Positions 1 through 13,786 of a stretch of DNA of 64,000 bases are shown one piece after another. A program made the position numbers and the translations under genes. Each line of letters begins with the position of its first letter. Positions within the stretch are counted from its first letter, which is position 1. Origin of the DNA: Musa acuminata AAA Group (taxonomy: Eukaryota > Streptophyta > Magnoliopsida > Zingiberales > Musaceae); the NCBI RefSeq assembly GCF_036884655.1, contig NC_088335.1, forward strand, positions 49,388,001 through 49,452,000. The letters are read 5' to 3'. The notes below the pieces were generated by a model, which saw only the letters and a program-made list of their open reading frames with translations, made no database searches and was not told where the DNA came from.

Positions 1-1056
1 TGTTAGAATGCCGGTACATACCGGACCAGCCAAAGATCGGCATAGCCGATCGGCACGAAATTTCAATCCTTGGTCTCTTCTATTGAGAATGTTAATGATC
101 ACATACATGTTGGTGAGTGTTGTGTTTTGCTGAGATTGGCATATGTATTGGTACAGATTATACAATTTAATTTATCATATTAAATCTTTTGTTGCAAAGA
201 TTGCTTCATTGACATGAAAACAAAGATGACACTTAAGCCAAGTTCAAGTGGCAAAGTGGATTTTGTGACTTTAAAAGTGCCTCGAATTTTGTTATCTATT
301 CCTCCAATGGACAATTTATTATTAATCAGTTTTTTTTTGTATATGTTGTACTATCTTCAGTACACGAGAAAATGGAAGTAACAATTACTGAGTTCTAGAT
401 ATCCAAGAAAAAAATGGTAAGCAAATAAAGCCATAGCTTTTATCAGGAATTTAATAATTATGTTCAGCAAGAAATTTAACAAATGTAACAGTTCCATTGC
501 CACCTGGAAATTTTGATGAGCACAACCTTTTAAGATAGGGTGGTTGTGCAAAGATTCTTCTGTTGAAATAGTTTGTTTTTATGATAGTGAAATTGAGTTG
601 GACCATAAACCTATATTGGATATCTGTTTTGATTGGTTGAGAAGAAAGAAAAAACTTTTTTTTTTGACCTATTATGTTGATAGGAAAATATTGTAGTGTG
701 CAGAACTATTTTCCAACCTAGTAGAAGATGGTGTTCATATCTTTGTTGAAGTAAGTGCTGTCTAGTTTTGATTTATAATCCATTTGGCTGAATTATATAT
801 CCTTGAATGCATGAAAACTATCCCCTCTATGTTGAATTAGAGCAGTTACTCAAAAAAGAAAAGCGGGAAAGTTCTGCTGCATGTTAGATTTCTTCTTCTT
901 ACTTGATTACAGACTATGTGAATGTTTTATCTGTCAAATCTAAATGCCTTGAGGATCAGTTTAGCTTTAAACCTTCACATACTTCTTCAGGTATGAATTT
1001 TTTGCTATGATGGGTTCTTTAATGCCAATATTCTAATACCTTCCCGTTTGGTGCAG
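1..1056. other. Upstream intron of ATIC; no exon recognised
   Basis: AT-rich sequence before the first recognisable ATIC exon. It ends in a polypyrimidine tract and acceptor (gtgcag, 1051-1056). I could not find the preceding exons, so this is probably intron with the 5' part of the gene outside the window. Positions 1-56 carry a GTAC/CCGG-rich scrap resembling the foldback repeat at 20,545-20,790. Confidence 0.5.
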
Positions 1057-2603
1057 GAGATGTCTTACAACAATTATTTGGATGCTGATGCAGCATGGAA
1101 TTGTGTGTCAGAGTTCAAGAGCCCTACTTGTGTGATTGTGAAGCACACAAATCCATGTGGTGTAGCATCACGACAAGATATTCTTGAAGCATACAGGTTA
1201 GCTGTAAAAGCTGATCCTGTCAGTGCATTTGGTGGCATTGTTGCTTTCAACACAACAGTTGACGAGGTCAGAAACAATATAAATGAAATTTTATTTAGCT
1301 GGTATGTTGATTTACATCTATTCATCTCACACAATCGAATGTCCAGGATCTTGCGAAGGAGATTCGAGAATTTAGGAGTCCAACAGATGGTGCGACTCGA
1401 ATGTTTTATGAGATAGTGGTTGCACCTAAATACACAGAGAAAGGCCTCGAGATTCTTCGTGGGAAGTCCAAAACCTTGAGGATTCTTGAAGCAAAAAAGA
1501 GTGAGAAAGGAATGCTCTCACTGAGACAGGTTGGTGGGGGCTGGTTAGCTCAGGACTCGGATGGCTTAACCCCAGAAGATATCAAATTCAGTGTGATGTC
1601 GAAAAGGGTTCCACAAGAGGCCGAGCTCCACGATGCAGAGTTTGCATGGCTTTGTGTCAAGCATGTCAAGAGTAATGCCATTGTAATAGCTAAGGTTAGT
1701 TGTTTATTTTCTCCACTTCAGTACTGCTAGTTTTCTTTTGAATTTGTGGCAATATAATATTGTGTTCCTCATGTTGTAAGTTTACTTTTGTTACTCAAAC
1801 TAACAAACCAAATGAACCCATAATGGAAAAAATGGGTCTTCTACTTTTCTCAGAATAACTGTATGCTGGGAATGGGGAGTGGTCAACCAAATAGGCTGGA
1901 GAGCTTAAGAATTGCTTTTAGGAAAGCGGGAGAAGAAGCAAAAGGAGCTGCATTGGCTAGCGATGCATTCTTCCCGTTTGGTAAGAAATATATGCTAGTG
2001 ATACACGATCTACTCTCTTAAATATATTTCGCATTAGGTTTCATGTTTACCAGTAAAGCGTATGCATCTGGTTAAATTCTCACTAGTTCCTTCTCGGCCA
2101 TCATATAACTGCTGCTCAAATGGTTCATTGCACACTCACATATTTCATGCATTATCCTGTGGATGCCTTTCCGTTCGTCTTTCATACTTGTAGGGAGATG
2201 CTGTGGAGTATTTCATGCATTATCTTTATAGGGTTCATCCTATCTGAGGCCACACTTTGTATACTTCTGTGTCATGAATTACAAATGCATGGAAAGCACT
2301 AATTTATTTTTTTTTTGGGAGCAGAACACAACATATTTGTATACTTGTGTTGGTGAAATGTAATATGTTCCCTTTTTCCTACTGCTTTAGCTTTGAGTAG
2401 AATTTAGATGCAAATATGTTATCATCTAAACTGAGAATACTGCATTGGCAGCTTGGAAGGATGCGGTTGAAGAGGCATGCGAGAAAGGCATCGGAGTGAT
2501 CGCAGAGCCTGGAGGTAGCATCAGAGATGGAGATGCTGTGGAGTGCTGCAACAAGTATGGAGTTTCTCTTCTCTTCACTAATGTCAGGCACTTCAGGCAC
2601 TGA
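1057..2603 (+). CDS. ATIC: Bifunctional purine biosynthesis protein ATIC/PurH, 3' exons (partial)
   Basis: C-terminal part of AICAR transformylase/IMP cyclohydrolase, the last two steps of de novo IMP synthesis, in plants expected in plastids. Four exons join in frame: 1057-1266, 1347-1694, 1854-1980 and 2452-2603 (TGA). All introns are GT-AG; the exon 3/4 junction is phase 1 and rebuilds an Ala codon. The protein starts at [14 protein letters not shown], contains VKHTNPCG (the Lys-His pair of the transformylase site), [46 protein letters not shown] and GMGSGQPNR, and ends FTNVRHFRH, the usual family end. Only the transformylase half is here; the cyclohydrolase half and transit peptide lie upstream of the window. 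No frameshift or stop is seen, so it looks functional. Identification rests on recalled family sequence and is very secure. Confidence 0.95.
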
Positions 2604-2841
2604 AAGAGGATGTAGGTAGCATCACTGAAGGAATCCAAGGTTTATATAAATTATTTAGAATAAAATGGGGAAACTATAATTCTAACGAGTCGAGACCAAA
2701 ATTCTTAAACTAGTGTGCGATTCTGAGACCAAAATAACACTCCTTATTGATTTTTGTCTCTATCGGGACATTGCGCTCTCTGACGCAAATTATTTGGTAT
2801 TAGTATCTAAATTTAATTAAATATATGATTTTTTTATCGAG

Positions 2842-2883
<42 letters not shown>

Positions 2884-3228
2884 GGATTTACGATTTTTGT
2901 AATTGTCGATCGCCCCCCGCTTTCGTTATGCATACACTCTCTCCGATCAGTCATCATCGGCTCTAAAAAGCTGCTTCGCAATTGGAAGTGCGAACGGGGC
3001 CGACACTGTGGAACTTCGTTGTCGCAAGGATCGGGATTGGGCGTGCATGGTTGAAAGCCGAAGCGGTAGATTTATCATTTCAACCCAAAGTAAACGGACC
3101 GTAAAGAATGGACGCCTGAGGGAGTGGCCGCCGTTCCTGCTGCTGCCGCTACATGAGAGGAGCGGCCTCTCTAGGGTTTTGTTTCTTCCCTTGAGGAGAA
3201 GATGCGACACAAGGAGGGAGGGCCTTCG
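2604..3228. other. ATIC 3' flank with AT microsatellite
   Basis: 3' UTR and intergenic sequence of ATIC, then the 5' flank of the GAPCp-derived pseudogene. An (AT)n tract of about 35 bp lies at 2844-2879. No gene is recognised; the overlapping open frames at 2903-3376 do not resemble a known protein. Confidence 0.5.
2844..2879. repeat. (AT)n microsatellite
   Basis: Uninterrupted alternating AT run between ATIC and the GAPCp pseudogene; likely length-polymorphic. Confidence 0.95.
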
Positions 3229-5885
<2,657 letters not shown>

Positions 5886-8520
5886 TGCAACCTTATAATT
5901 AGGACAAATCCTGCATTATCGGATGCATGCTTTGCTGTTTGTTTTCAGGTCTTTTATCTATGATGCTTATCTATTATCGGATCAAGTGCCTCTACTACGG
6001 GTTAGAATCTGCTGCTGCATTATCCATTTTATCATTCAGTATTATAATTTTCCATCTAATACATCATCATCCAGGTGATGGACCTCATCTGATACCATCG
6101 GAGCTGTCATGGATTCGTTTGTGTTGTCGATCAGGTAAAAAAAGAAGTCAGTCGAATAATTATGTGGCTCGAGGAGCGAGCCGGAAAGGTAAAAAGCAGT
6201 GGATGAAAAGCCAATCACTTCTCTCTCAAAAGAAATCTCCCCCAACCCATCAGGATCGATGAGTCCCATCTTTTCCAGAACGAGTACAGTACACCATCGC
6301 ATGCAGCAGGTACCAAAATCTCTGCCTTGCTATCGAGCGACGGTTACTAGTGGAGTACCCAACTGGGATGGGCTGTCCCCAACTCAAGAGTAAAAGAAGA
6401 GGGATGGAGGAGGAGGAGGAGGAGCAGCATGTGAACCTCTGCATTTGGAGGTCAGACAAGATGGTCCTGCAAGAAAAAGTCAAGGGGAGAAATAGTTGCA
6501 GGACAGCAACCCCTCGGTGCATGCTATTCATCCATCGCACGACATTTGAGGAGGAGAGGGGAGAGGTGGGAGGTCGGTAAAAAAGAAGAAGAAAGGAGAG
6601 AAAAATGTTTTGTCTTGGCGATGAGTAGGTTGAAGCAAAGATCATGTTGTAGAGAAATGAATGCACATCAGCATTAATATCCGGTGTCGGTAGGTAGGTA
6701 GGTAGTGGGGGAAAGTCTATATTCTTTGCGACGACAACATCATCATCGTCGTCAGCGTCTTTTACAAGCATATCAAGAACAGGGATCTGGACATCGCATG
6801 TGAGACATGATCGCTTGCTTCCGGTTGCAGATTCATGAATCCTCAAGTTTTAGGAAGAGAAGCCTCATCCGCGAGCAGTGTGATACAGTGAGATGACTGT
6901 GCTACACGAAGCATCGCATGCCGAGGAGGATCCGAGCACCGAGTCACAAGGATACGGCACTGTCGCTGACCCGCTGCGGTACTTGGCCTTTGGTCGACAA
7001 GCAGAGATGTGCCTGTGCACACGCACACGCACACGCACAGTGAAGTCCTCGAGGTAAAAGAGACGGAGAACTTTGTTGTTGGGTCAGCTCGGCTCGAGTA
7101 TGAACTTTCGCCCTTGGAGGGAGGGCATCGCAGCAGAGTTAAAAACCAGGGTGAACATCATCATCATCATCATCATCATCTTCATCATCATCCGGTCGCG
7201 TTGCAGAAGTGTTCAGAAAAGTCCACACAGAATTGGTTTGTAGGGCACAAGTGCATGTGAAAGACCTCTGTCCCATCCATGAACATGCACAGAATTCTTT
7301 TTTCCTCTCTTGCGCATCATTCTCACTCGCCCTCCTATGATTCATTCATACAACGGGGTTTCTTCCCCCTTCCAAGTTGATGGTATGTATAGATACCATC
7401 AAGTCGATGATTGAATGATGCAGGGTCCTCCACGTGTCACATCCCCCACCCACCCAGGGGATAAATAAGCGTGTAGCAGCGAGCATGACCATGTCATCTT
7501 CTTCCTCGCTTCGCATAGGAGTGGGAGTGGGAGATGTCCTCCCACCGCCTCATCACCATTGGCCCTGTTTTGGTCAAACATCGTGTGGAGCCCAAAAGCC
7601 TCGCGGTGGGGCCGCCGCCTCAATCTTTCTGGCACATTCCTTTAGATTCCTCGAATTCTTGAAACCTTTTTGGGGATTTTTTTTATTTATTTATTACTAA
7701 GATTTTCAAACATTCTTGAATTAAAATAAATACAAAAATCATTATGTGCATAATTTCTCTAAAATTGTTTTTTTTTTCTTCAATAGAATTTAGAATTGAA
7801 GATTTCAATTTAATTTTCTCATGACCCAAAAAACGAAAGAAAACAGAGTCAAGCCATACCAGTTTCTCTGTCAGGCGTTTCAACTGAAGTTGCAGTCTCT
7901 GAGGTGGTCAGAGAAGGTCCGTTCAGCCATCAGTCGGTGCTCTAAATAAAGATGCAAGTCTTCATCACCCTCTGCTTCGAAAGCTTTCCCCGATATGACG
8001 GCCAGCGACGCCACCTACTCCTCGTCATCCTGGGGTGCACACGGCATCATCGTAAACGTTCACCTTACGACAAGCTAGTGATGAGACACTCCCATGTCAT
8101 CAAGAAAATGGTCAATCAGCAGATATGACGACATGCTGCGTCTTCCATGGCCTCTCCTGGTTGTTGCAGCCGTTCCGGATAGCTCGGTTGGTGCCATCTG
8201 AGATTGCAAAGGTCACCATGATTGAATGACCAAGCCAGAGAGGCAGAGAAGCAAAATCGTTTTCCTTGTGCAACCTCATTTTTTTTTTCTTTGAGGGACA
8301 GAAGGCACAAGAAAACAGTAATTGTGTTTCTGAAGCCCCCACCAATTCCTCCGCTCCACATTTCCGAAGAAAAACACTTAAAAACAGGAACGCAGATCTA
8401 AAAAATGATTTGTTCGAGTATCACTTCTCTTAATTTTTTATTAAAAAATTGTTTTTTGGTGTAGCATATGTATTCTCTGTTGCCTCGATATATTTCTTTT
8501 TTGCTCCCCCGTCTTGTCAC
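5886..8520. other. Intergenic region, several microsatellites
   Basis: Between the GAPCp pseudogene and the PLATZ promoter. It holds a CACACG-type repeat (about 7016-7040), a CAT repeat (about 7155-7192) and AT-rich stretches. The longest open frame (6250-6846, minus) is low-complexity and unrecognised. No gene is supported. Confidence 0.5.
7155..7192. repeat. (CAT)n microsatellite
   Basis: About twelve near-perfect CAT units with one interruption, in intergenic DNA. Confidence 0.9.
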
Positions 8521-8525
8521 CCTCC

Positions 8526-8537
8526 TCTATATATAGA
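8526..8537 (+). promoter_or_regulatory. TATA box of the PLATZ gene
   Basis: TATATATAG in the context ctctatatatagagg, about 170 bp upstream of the PLATZ start codon. It is followed by a purine-rich leader, a layout common in plant promoters. Confidence 0.6.
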
Positions 8538-8608
8538 GGGAGCAAGGTCGATACCCTTCCCCCCCTCTACTCGTCTCAGCTCAGACTAAACCAGTCGTAG
8601 TACACGTG

Positions 8609-8704
8609 AAGAGAGAGAGAGAGAGAGAGAGAGAGACTTGGCTCAGAACAATCTGAAGAGAAGAGAAGAGGGGAGAGAGAGAGAGAGTGTGTGTGTGTGT
8701 GTGT
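8609..8704. repeat. GA and GT microsatellites in the PLATZ 5' leader
   Basis: A (GA)n run at 8609-8636, a second GA run near 8673-8687 and a GT run at 8688-8704 that ends three bases before the start codon. In plants GA tracts in leaders can bind BPC/GAGA-type factors; here that is only a possibility. Confidence 0.9.
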
Positions 8705-8706
8705 TT

Positions 8707-11014
8707 ATGGGAAGAAGGGAGTATGGAGGAGGAGGAGGAATGCCGGGATGGCTGGGCGCTCTGGTGGAAGAGAGCTTCTTTGTGGGGTGCGGAAGCCACG
8801 AAAAGCGGAGGAAGAACGAGAAGAACATCTTCTGTCTCGGGTGCTGCACCAGCATCTGCCCCCACTGCGTGCCCGCCCACCCTTCACACCCTCTCCTCCA
8901 GGTCAGGCTTCCCCTCTGTTTGCACTCTCGTCCTTCTCTTATTCCAATCCATCATATGCCTTTGCCGGATTGCTTCTTTGTTTACCCATCTTCTCTTGTT
9001 GCGGCAAAAGTACTAGCTTTGATCCTGCTTCTCGTTGCAGCGGAGATGACTCCTGTGTTTCCTAGTGTCTGAATTGGTTGATTCATGAATTGATTTCAGT
9101 AGCCGTCGATTGTTGAACCAAACTAGGAAGCATCTCAGGCCTCGATTGATTTAGCCAATGCTGTTTTGTCTAAATCATCTGAGACCAGCGATGTAGTGGT
9201 GGCACTACTCGCTGATGATGCTGGTTTTACTTTCTTGTATGTCCAGTTGGGGAACCAGGAGAAGATAATGCATGTTGGCAAAGAATTCGCATATCCTGGT
9301 TTCCTCTTAGTCTCGGACTTTGGAATCGCTAATTTATTCCACTGGAGCGGAGACGATTACTGCCATCTTGATCAGGTTTTGTTTGGCCTCAGAAAAAAAG
9401 CACTATTTGCTGCTGCTGCTGCTGCTGCTGCTTGAATAGTGGTAGGAATAGGTGCGGCAACACTTCAATTTTCTTTTCTGATACTCGCAGTACCAATAAT
9501 TATTTCCGGAGCATACAGTCCAGAGAGAGAAAGAGATGCAGAGGAGTACAGTGACCGTCAGAAATGGATTCGTAGGCATTGCTTCCTAAATGGTGGTGGT
9601 AGTAATGGCTCCATCTAAAGAAGCTCACATTGCTGGTTGGAAGATGAATCCGTTTCTCGTTTGGTCATCGTCTTTTATTTATAGGCATGCTATTTATTTT
9701 CTCGCATGTCTTTGATCTCAGCATCCTCTGTTTATCCAAATATGCGAATCTACATCACATAAACCGGTTTTAACTGCCGATGTAAATCTTCTTGTTCATC
9801 GAGGACTTGTTGGCTCCCCTTTTTCATGCTTCCTGATTCATTCTGAGAACCTCCAACTTTTGCTGATACAAATGGGACTCTTCCTACTCGTGATTACTTG
9901 TACCTCTGATTCATTCACAGAGGTACAAGTGACTCTGTGAACCATACGGCCACCGTTCCAAATTGATCTTGTGGCCCTCTCGACACTCCAAAGCTTTCTA
10001 TCTTCTCCTTACTTTTACCTCCCCACTCTCTGGTTCAGGGTGGTCTTCCCCGAGGAGCCAATACCTCCGAGTTTGGAAGAGGCTTCACGTTTGTCGTCGT
10101 GGTCTCATCACCTGCTGCTTTTTTTTATGTTCGAAGAACCAATTCATCAGTTATGATGACATCCAAGCAAATAAAAGTACTTTGCCAAACGTTCCTCCTA
10201 TCTGCTCTTTCCGCTTGACTTCTCTTGCAATTTACTGCACGCCGCATCGACTTCGATCTATCAGCAAAAACAGCAATCGATACGACTCTGTAATCAGCTC
10301 TGTTTTGTTTTTGTTTTGGTGACTGTTTAGGTGCGACGCTACGTATACAACGATGTGGTTCGACTGGATGATCTGGAGAAGCTCATAGACTGCTCTTTTG
10401 TTCAGGTGCTTCCGTAAATTCCCAAGACTCGTCGGTTGATGTTCCTCTGAGTAACTTAGATCGAGTGTTGCCTTCCTTGTTCTCGAGTCTAGCGCATGAT
10501 TCCTTGATGCCTTAATTTTGTTTGACAGCCTTACACCATAAACAGCGCCAAAGTGGTGTTTCTGAAGCCAAGGCCTCAATCTAGGCCCTCCAAGGTCTCT
10601 GGCAACACTTGCTTGACCTGTGACAGAATCCTCCAAGAGCCCTTCCGCTTCTGCTCCCTCTCCTGCAAGGTACTGTTCATACTAGTTGTAAAGGGGTCCT
10701 GTGATGAACGCTTTTTGTCTCTCCACTCGACGCTGTTGTCTCGACCATCCTTGTCACGAGCGCAATCGATCCATCGTTCGAACAAATATGGAAAGCCAAA
10801 TGTTACCGGCCAAAAGGGCATGTTCCACTGTAGACAACGGTGGAATCTTAAGCCACAGACAGAGATTATTAGAGTGTGATGACATGTTCTCAAGTGCAGG
10901 TGGATCACGTTCTGCTGCAGGGGGAGGATCTATCGAGCATATTGTTCCGGTTCGAGGAGTCCGAGCTTGCCTTCTCTCACTTCGAGAATCTCCGGATGGA
11001 CAATTCCGATCCCC

Positions 11015-11052
<38 letters not shown>

Positions 11053-11238
11053 CAGATCACAGGCAGCGCAGTCCTGGAACGGCCAATGCAGAGCAAGGTC
11101 GGCTCACCGTCGGGCCATGGAGGGAAGGGTAGCTCGGGAACAAAGAAGAACAAGAGTAATGCTGGCTTCTTCCCGCAGATAGTCCTGTCTTTGAACAACA
11201 GGAGGAAGGGCGCCCCTCACAGATCACCTCTCTCCTAG
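8707..11238 (+). CDS. PLATZ: PLATZ family zinc-binding transcription factor, 4 exons
   Basis: Encodes a 249-residue PLATZ (plant AT-rich sequence and zinc-binding) protein, a plant-specific nuclear regulator that binds A/T-rich DNA. Exons: 8707-8901, 10331-10405, 10529-10669, 10900-11238; all junctions are phase 0 with GT-AG introns. The first intron is 1.4 kb. Exon 1 has the first Cys/His cluster, starting CGSHEKRRKNEKNIFCLGCC and continuing CPHCVPAHPSH. Exon 2 gives the VRRYVYNDVVRLDDLEKLID block. Exon 3 gives PYTINSAKVVFLKPRPQSR and the second cluster CLTCDRILQEPFRFCSLSCK. The C-terminal half is acidic, with an 11-Asp run encoded by (GAC)11 at 11017-11049, then a Lys/Ser-rich tail. The ATG at 8707 is chosen because it starts the frame just before MPGWL; the in-frame Met of MPGW, 11 residues later, is an alternative start. 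Target genes cannot be inferred. Confidence 0.95.
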
Positions 11239-13786
11239 TGTCGTCGTCCCGTGCTTTCTCGTCATTACTAGATCATGTGCAGTATGTTGCCGGTCTATGG
11301 AGGAAGATTGAGGATTTCCATTACTGACTAGGTGGACATTGATGCACCCATGTTTGAGGTTCGCAGCGCCCACCAATTTTGTACTGATGCAATGGAATGC
11401 ACAACTTCCGTATCTATCCCTGTAGCCTTCCAATGTAACGATGGGGATTTATTTCTATGCTCACTGCTGTCATCATCTTTGCCCGGTCTGCTCGGTAAAG
11501 TTGTGCACAAGCATCGAGTTACGTTTTATGTTAACTTGTTGTAGGGACAAGAGCACGGAGATGAATTCTCTTCTCCATCTCCTCCTACCGGGCAGCATTT
11601 CTGTCGCTCACATAAATGGGCAAGCAGTTTTGTTGGAGGTGGAAGCTTTGAGCACGTTTCTCTTCTCCATGGTGCTTCAGTTTAACCAGAAAGAAACGAG
11701 GGAGAAAGACGAGATGAACGGGTCCGGCAGTGTTTGCCACCACCGTCATATCCTTGGCCAAGTTTGGTGTCTTCCTCGGAATCATTTGCGATGGAGATGA
11801 GTGTAGAATTATTTGGGTGATGTCTTCCCCGAGGAACCACCGGGGCTTCCCAGGTGCTACCGAACACCCACCGCCCACCCCGTGCCCTCTTCAGGTCCCA
11901 CCCTCATGTGTGGTTGCCGCTCTACTTGGTGGAGGAATTCAAGAGGTGAACAGAACACCCACCCTCGTGATGCATCTCCCATCCCCTCCTCTTCGTGCCC
12001 CACCCTCGTGTGTGCTTTCTGCTCCGGTCGTCGAAGGATGTCCCAGCGCCCAGCAATGATTGATGGCATGCTTCTTCCTTCCATGGAACCAGAGTTTTCC
12101 ACCATCCCTGCCGTGGCACAAACGCCCCCATTCGGTGCACCTGGCACAAAGAACCGGAAGATTCTCAAGTATCGTCTGCAGTACAATTCACGCACTCCTC
12201 CTCTTTTTTGACTGCAGAGGCAAAACAGAGCCCTGTTTTTGACAAGGGGAATGAATTTTTTCCGGCATTTCTCATTACCGGTTTAGTTCCGAGGGCTGGA
12301 GATGACCGTGACATGATATGGCGACGATGTGTTTCCGTGGATGAACCAACCATAATGGCTTGGCTTCCACCCCGCTGTTTGCCGGAGAAAGAAAGCGAGG
12401 CGATGTTTTCTCGGTGCTTCGGATCCCTATCGTCGTACGTGAGTCACTCATTTCCATGTTTCCTACATCTCTAACTTTCACATTCATCTCCGCCGATACT
12501 ATTCCCATGGGGAGGGACAAAGATTTGATTCCTTCCCCCCCCGTCTGCTGCGGTGTCCTCTCACACTGTTGCAATCATTGAAACAGCACACACTCACTCG
12601 GTGGCGCCGTCTCCGCCTCTTTGAATCATTTATGGATATTTTAGGTGGCGAGCTTCGTCATTTTATTTTATTTGCTATATTCAAGAACATGAGATCTGAC
12701 ATCAATTCTCGTATCGACGATAAATTCTTAAGCTAATTTTTGTTTAGATATCAGATCTAAACAAAACTATAGTGACATGCAAAACTATAGTGAGGGATTT
12801 ATTGGCTCGTCCACTGCAGTGGAGGCCGAGGCCCAAGTTATGATCTTTAATGGGCCTGAAGCAGGAAAACATGTTCTTGAGCCGGCCCATTATATCAGAA
12901 CGTAGGCAAACGTGTAGTTGATTGAAGAGAGAGAGAGAGAGAGAGGGGGCTGCGATTAGCAAGCATGTCTGCGAAGCAAAAAGATGGGATGAGTGAGTGA
13001 GAGCGTAGCGATGCAAGATGACACCTCCACATCGCAATGATTTGAGAAAGCACCGAAAGGATGGAGAGAGAATGGATCAGGGCTTCTTAATTCCTTGTTA
13101 TGTGGTAGTCGACGCTGCTGGACCCGCCGACGTCCGACCTCATATGAAGGTTATCTGTCCGGTGATGAGGAGGAGGACTGCTTCTTGCATCCACCAACAA
13201 ACACAAAAAGGAGCTCAATAAAGAACTCCACATGATCCATCCCTCAACCCTCACTCCCATCTCTCTCTCTCTCTCTCCTTCCAACACTTCAATTATTGGG
13301 TCTCTTTTGTGGGCTCTTCTGCTCCTCTATTTTTTTTGTATTGTTGGGGGGGGAAGAAGCTCCATGCTCGTCCACCTTCCGATATTTACCTGTCGTCGTA
13401 AGGATGGATCCATATTAATTACTGTCCAACCATCTGCTCTGTATGTGACTGCCAAAACTTGTGATCATAAACAAAAACACACAAAAGAAAAGAGGAAGCA
13501 AAAACAAAAACAAATAAAAACACTACTGGAAGCAAAAGTACCGATCACCGACATTTCTGTTTCTGGTTTTTAAAACAACAACAGCAGAAACGCCAAATGC
13601 CTTGTGCTACGACGGTCAAGAAGAGTCCCCTAGATTCTTACTTGGCAGCATCTCATTGGTTTTGAAATATAAAATGATGTTGCGGGCACAACAGCGAATC
13701 CTCCTCCTTTGGTATCAAGCCTCCGGGATATAGATCGATGCGTCGAGGCTTCGGTGTGCTCAGTCCATCCGCGCACCGACACGGAG
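11239..13786. other. Intergenic region between PLATZ and UAP
   Basis: PLATZ 3' UTR, then intergenic sequence and the UAP 5' leader. It includes an imperfect pyrimidine-rich tandem repeat (11,858-12,025), a GA tract (12,926-12,946), a CT tract (13,261-13,277) and A-rich runs. Overlapping open frames near 11,585-12,211 lie in low-complexity CCC-rich DNA. I see no supportable gene. Confidence 0.5.

Noticed and set aside
6250..6846. 198-codon minus-strand frame
   Set aside because: Low-complexity Ser, Leu and Asp runs come from simple repeats; no recognisable domain.
9166..9435. 89-codon frame ending in poly-Ala within PLATZ intron 1
   Set aside because: It lies inside the intron; the Ala run is a (GCT)n microsatellite.
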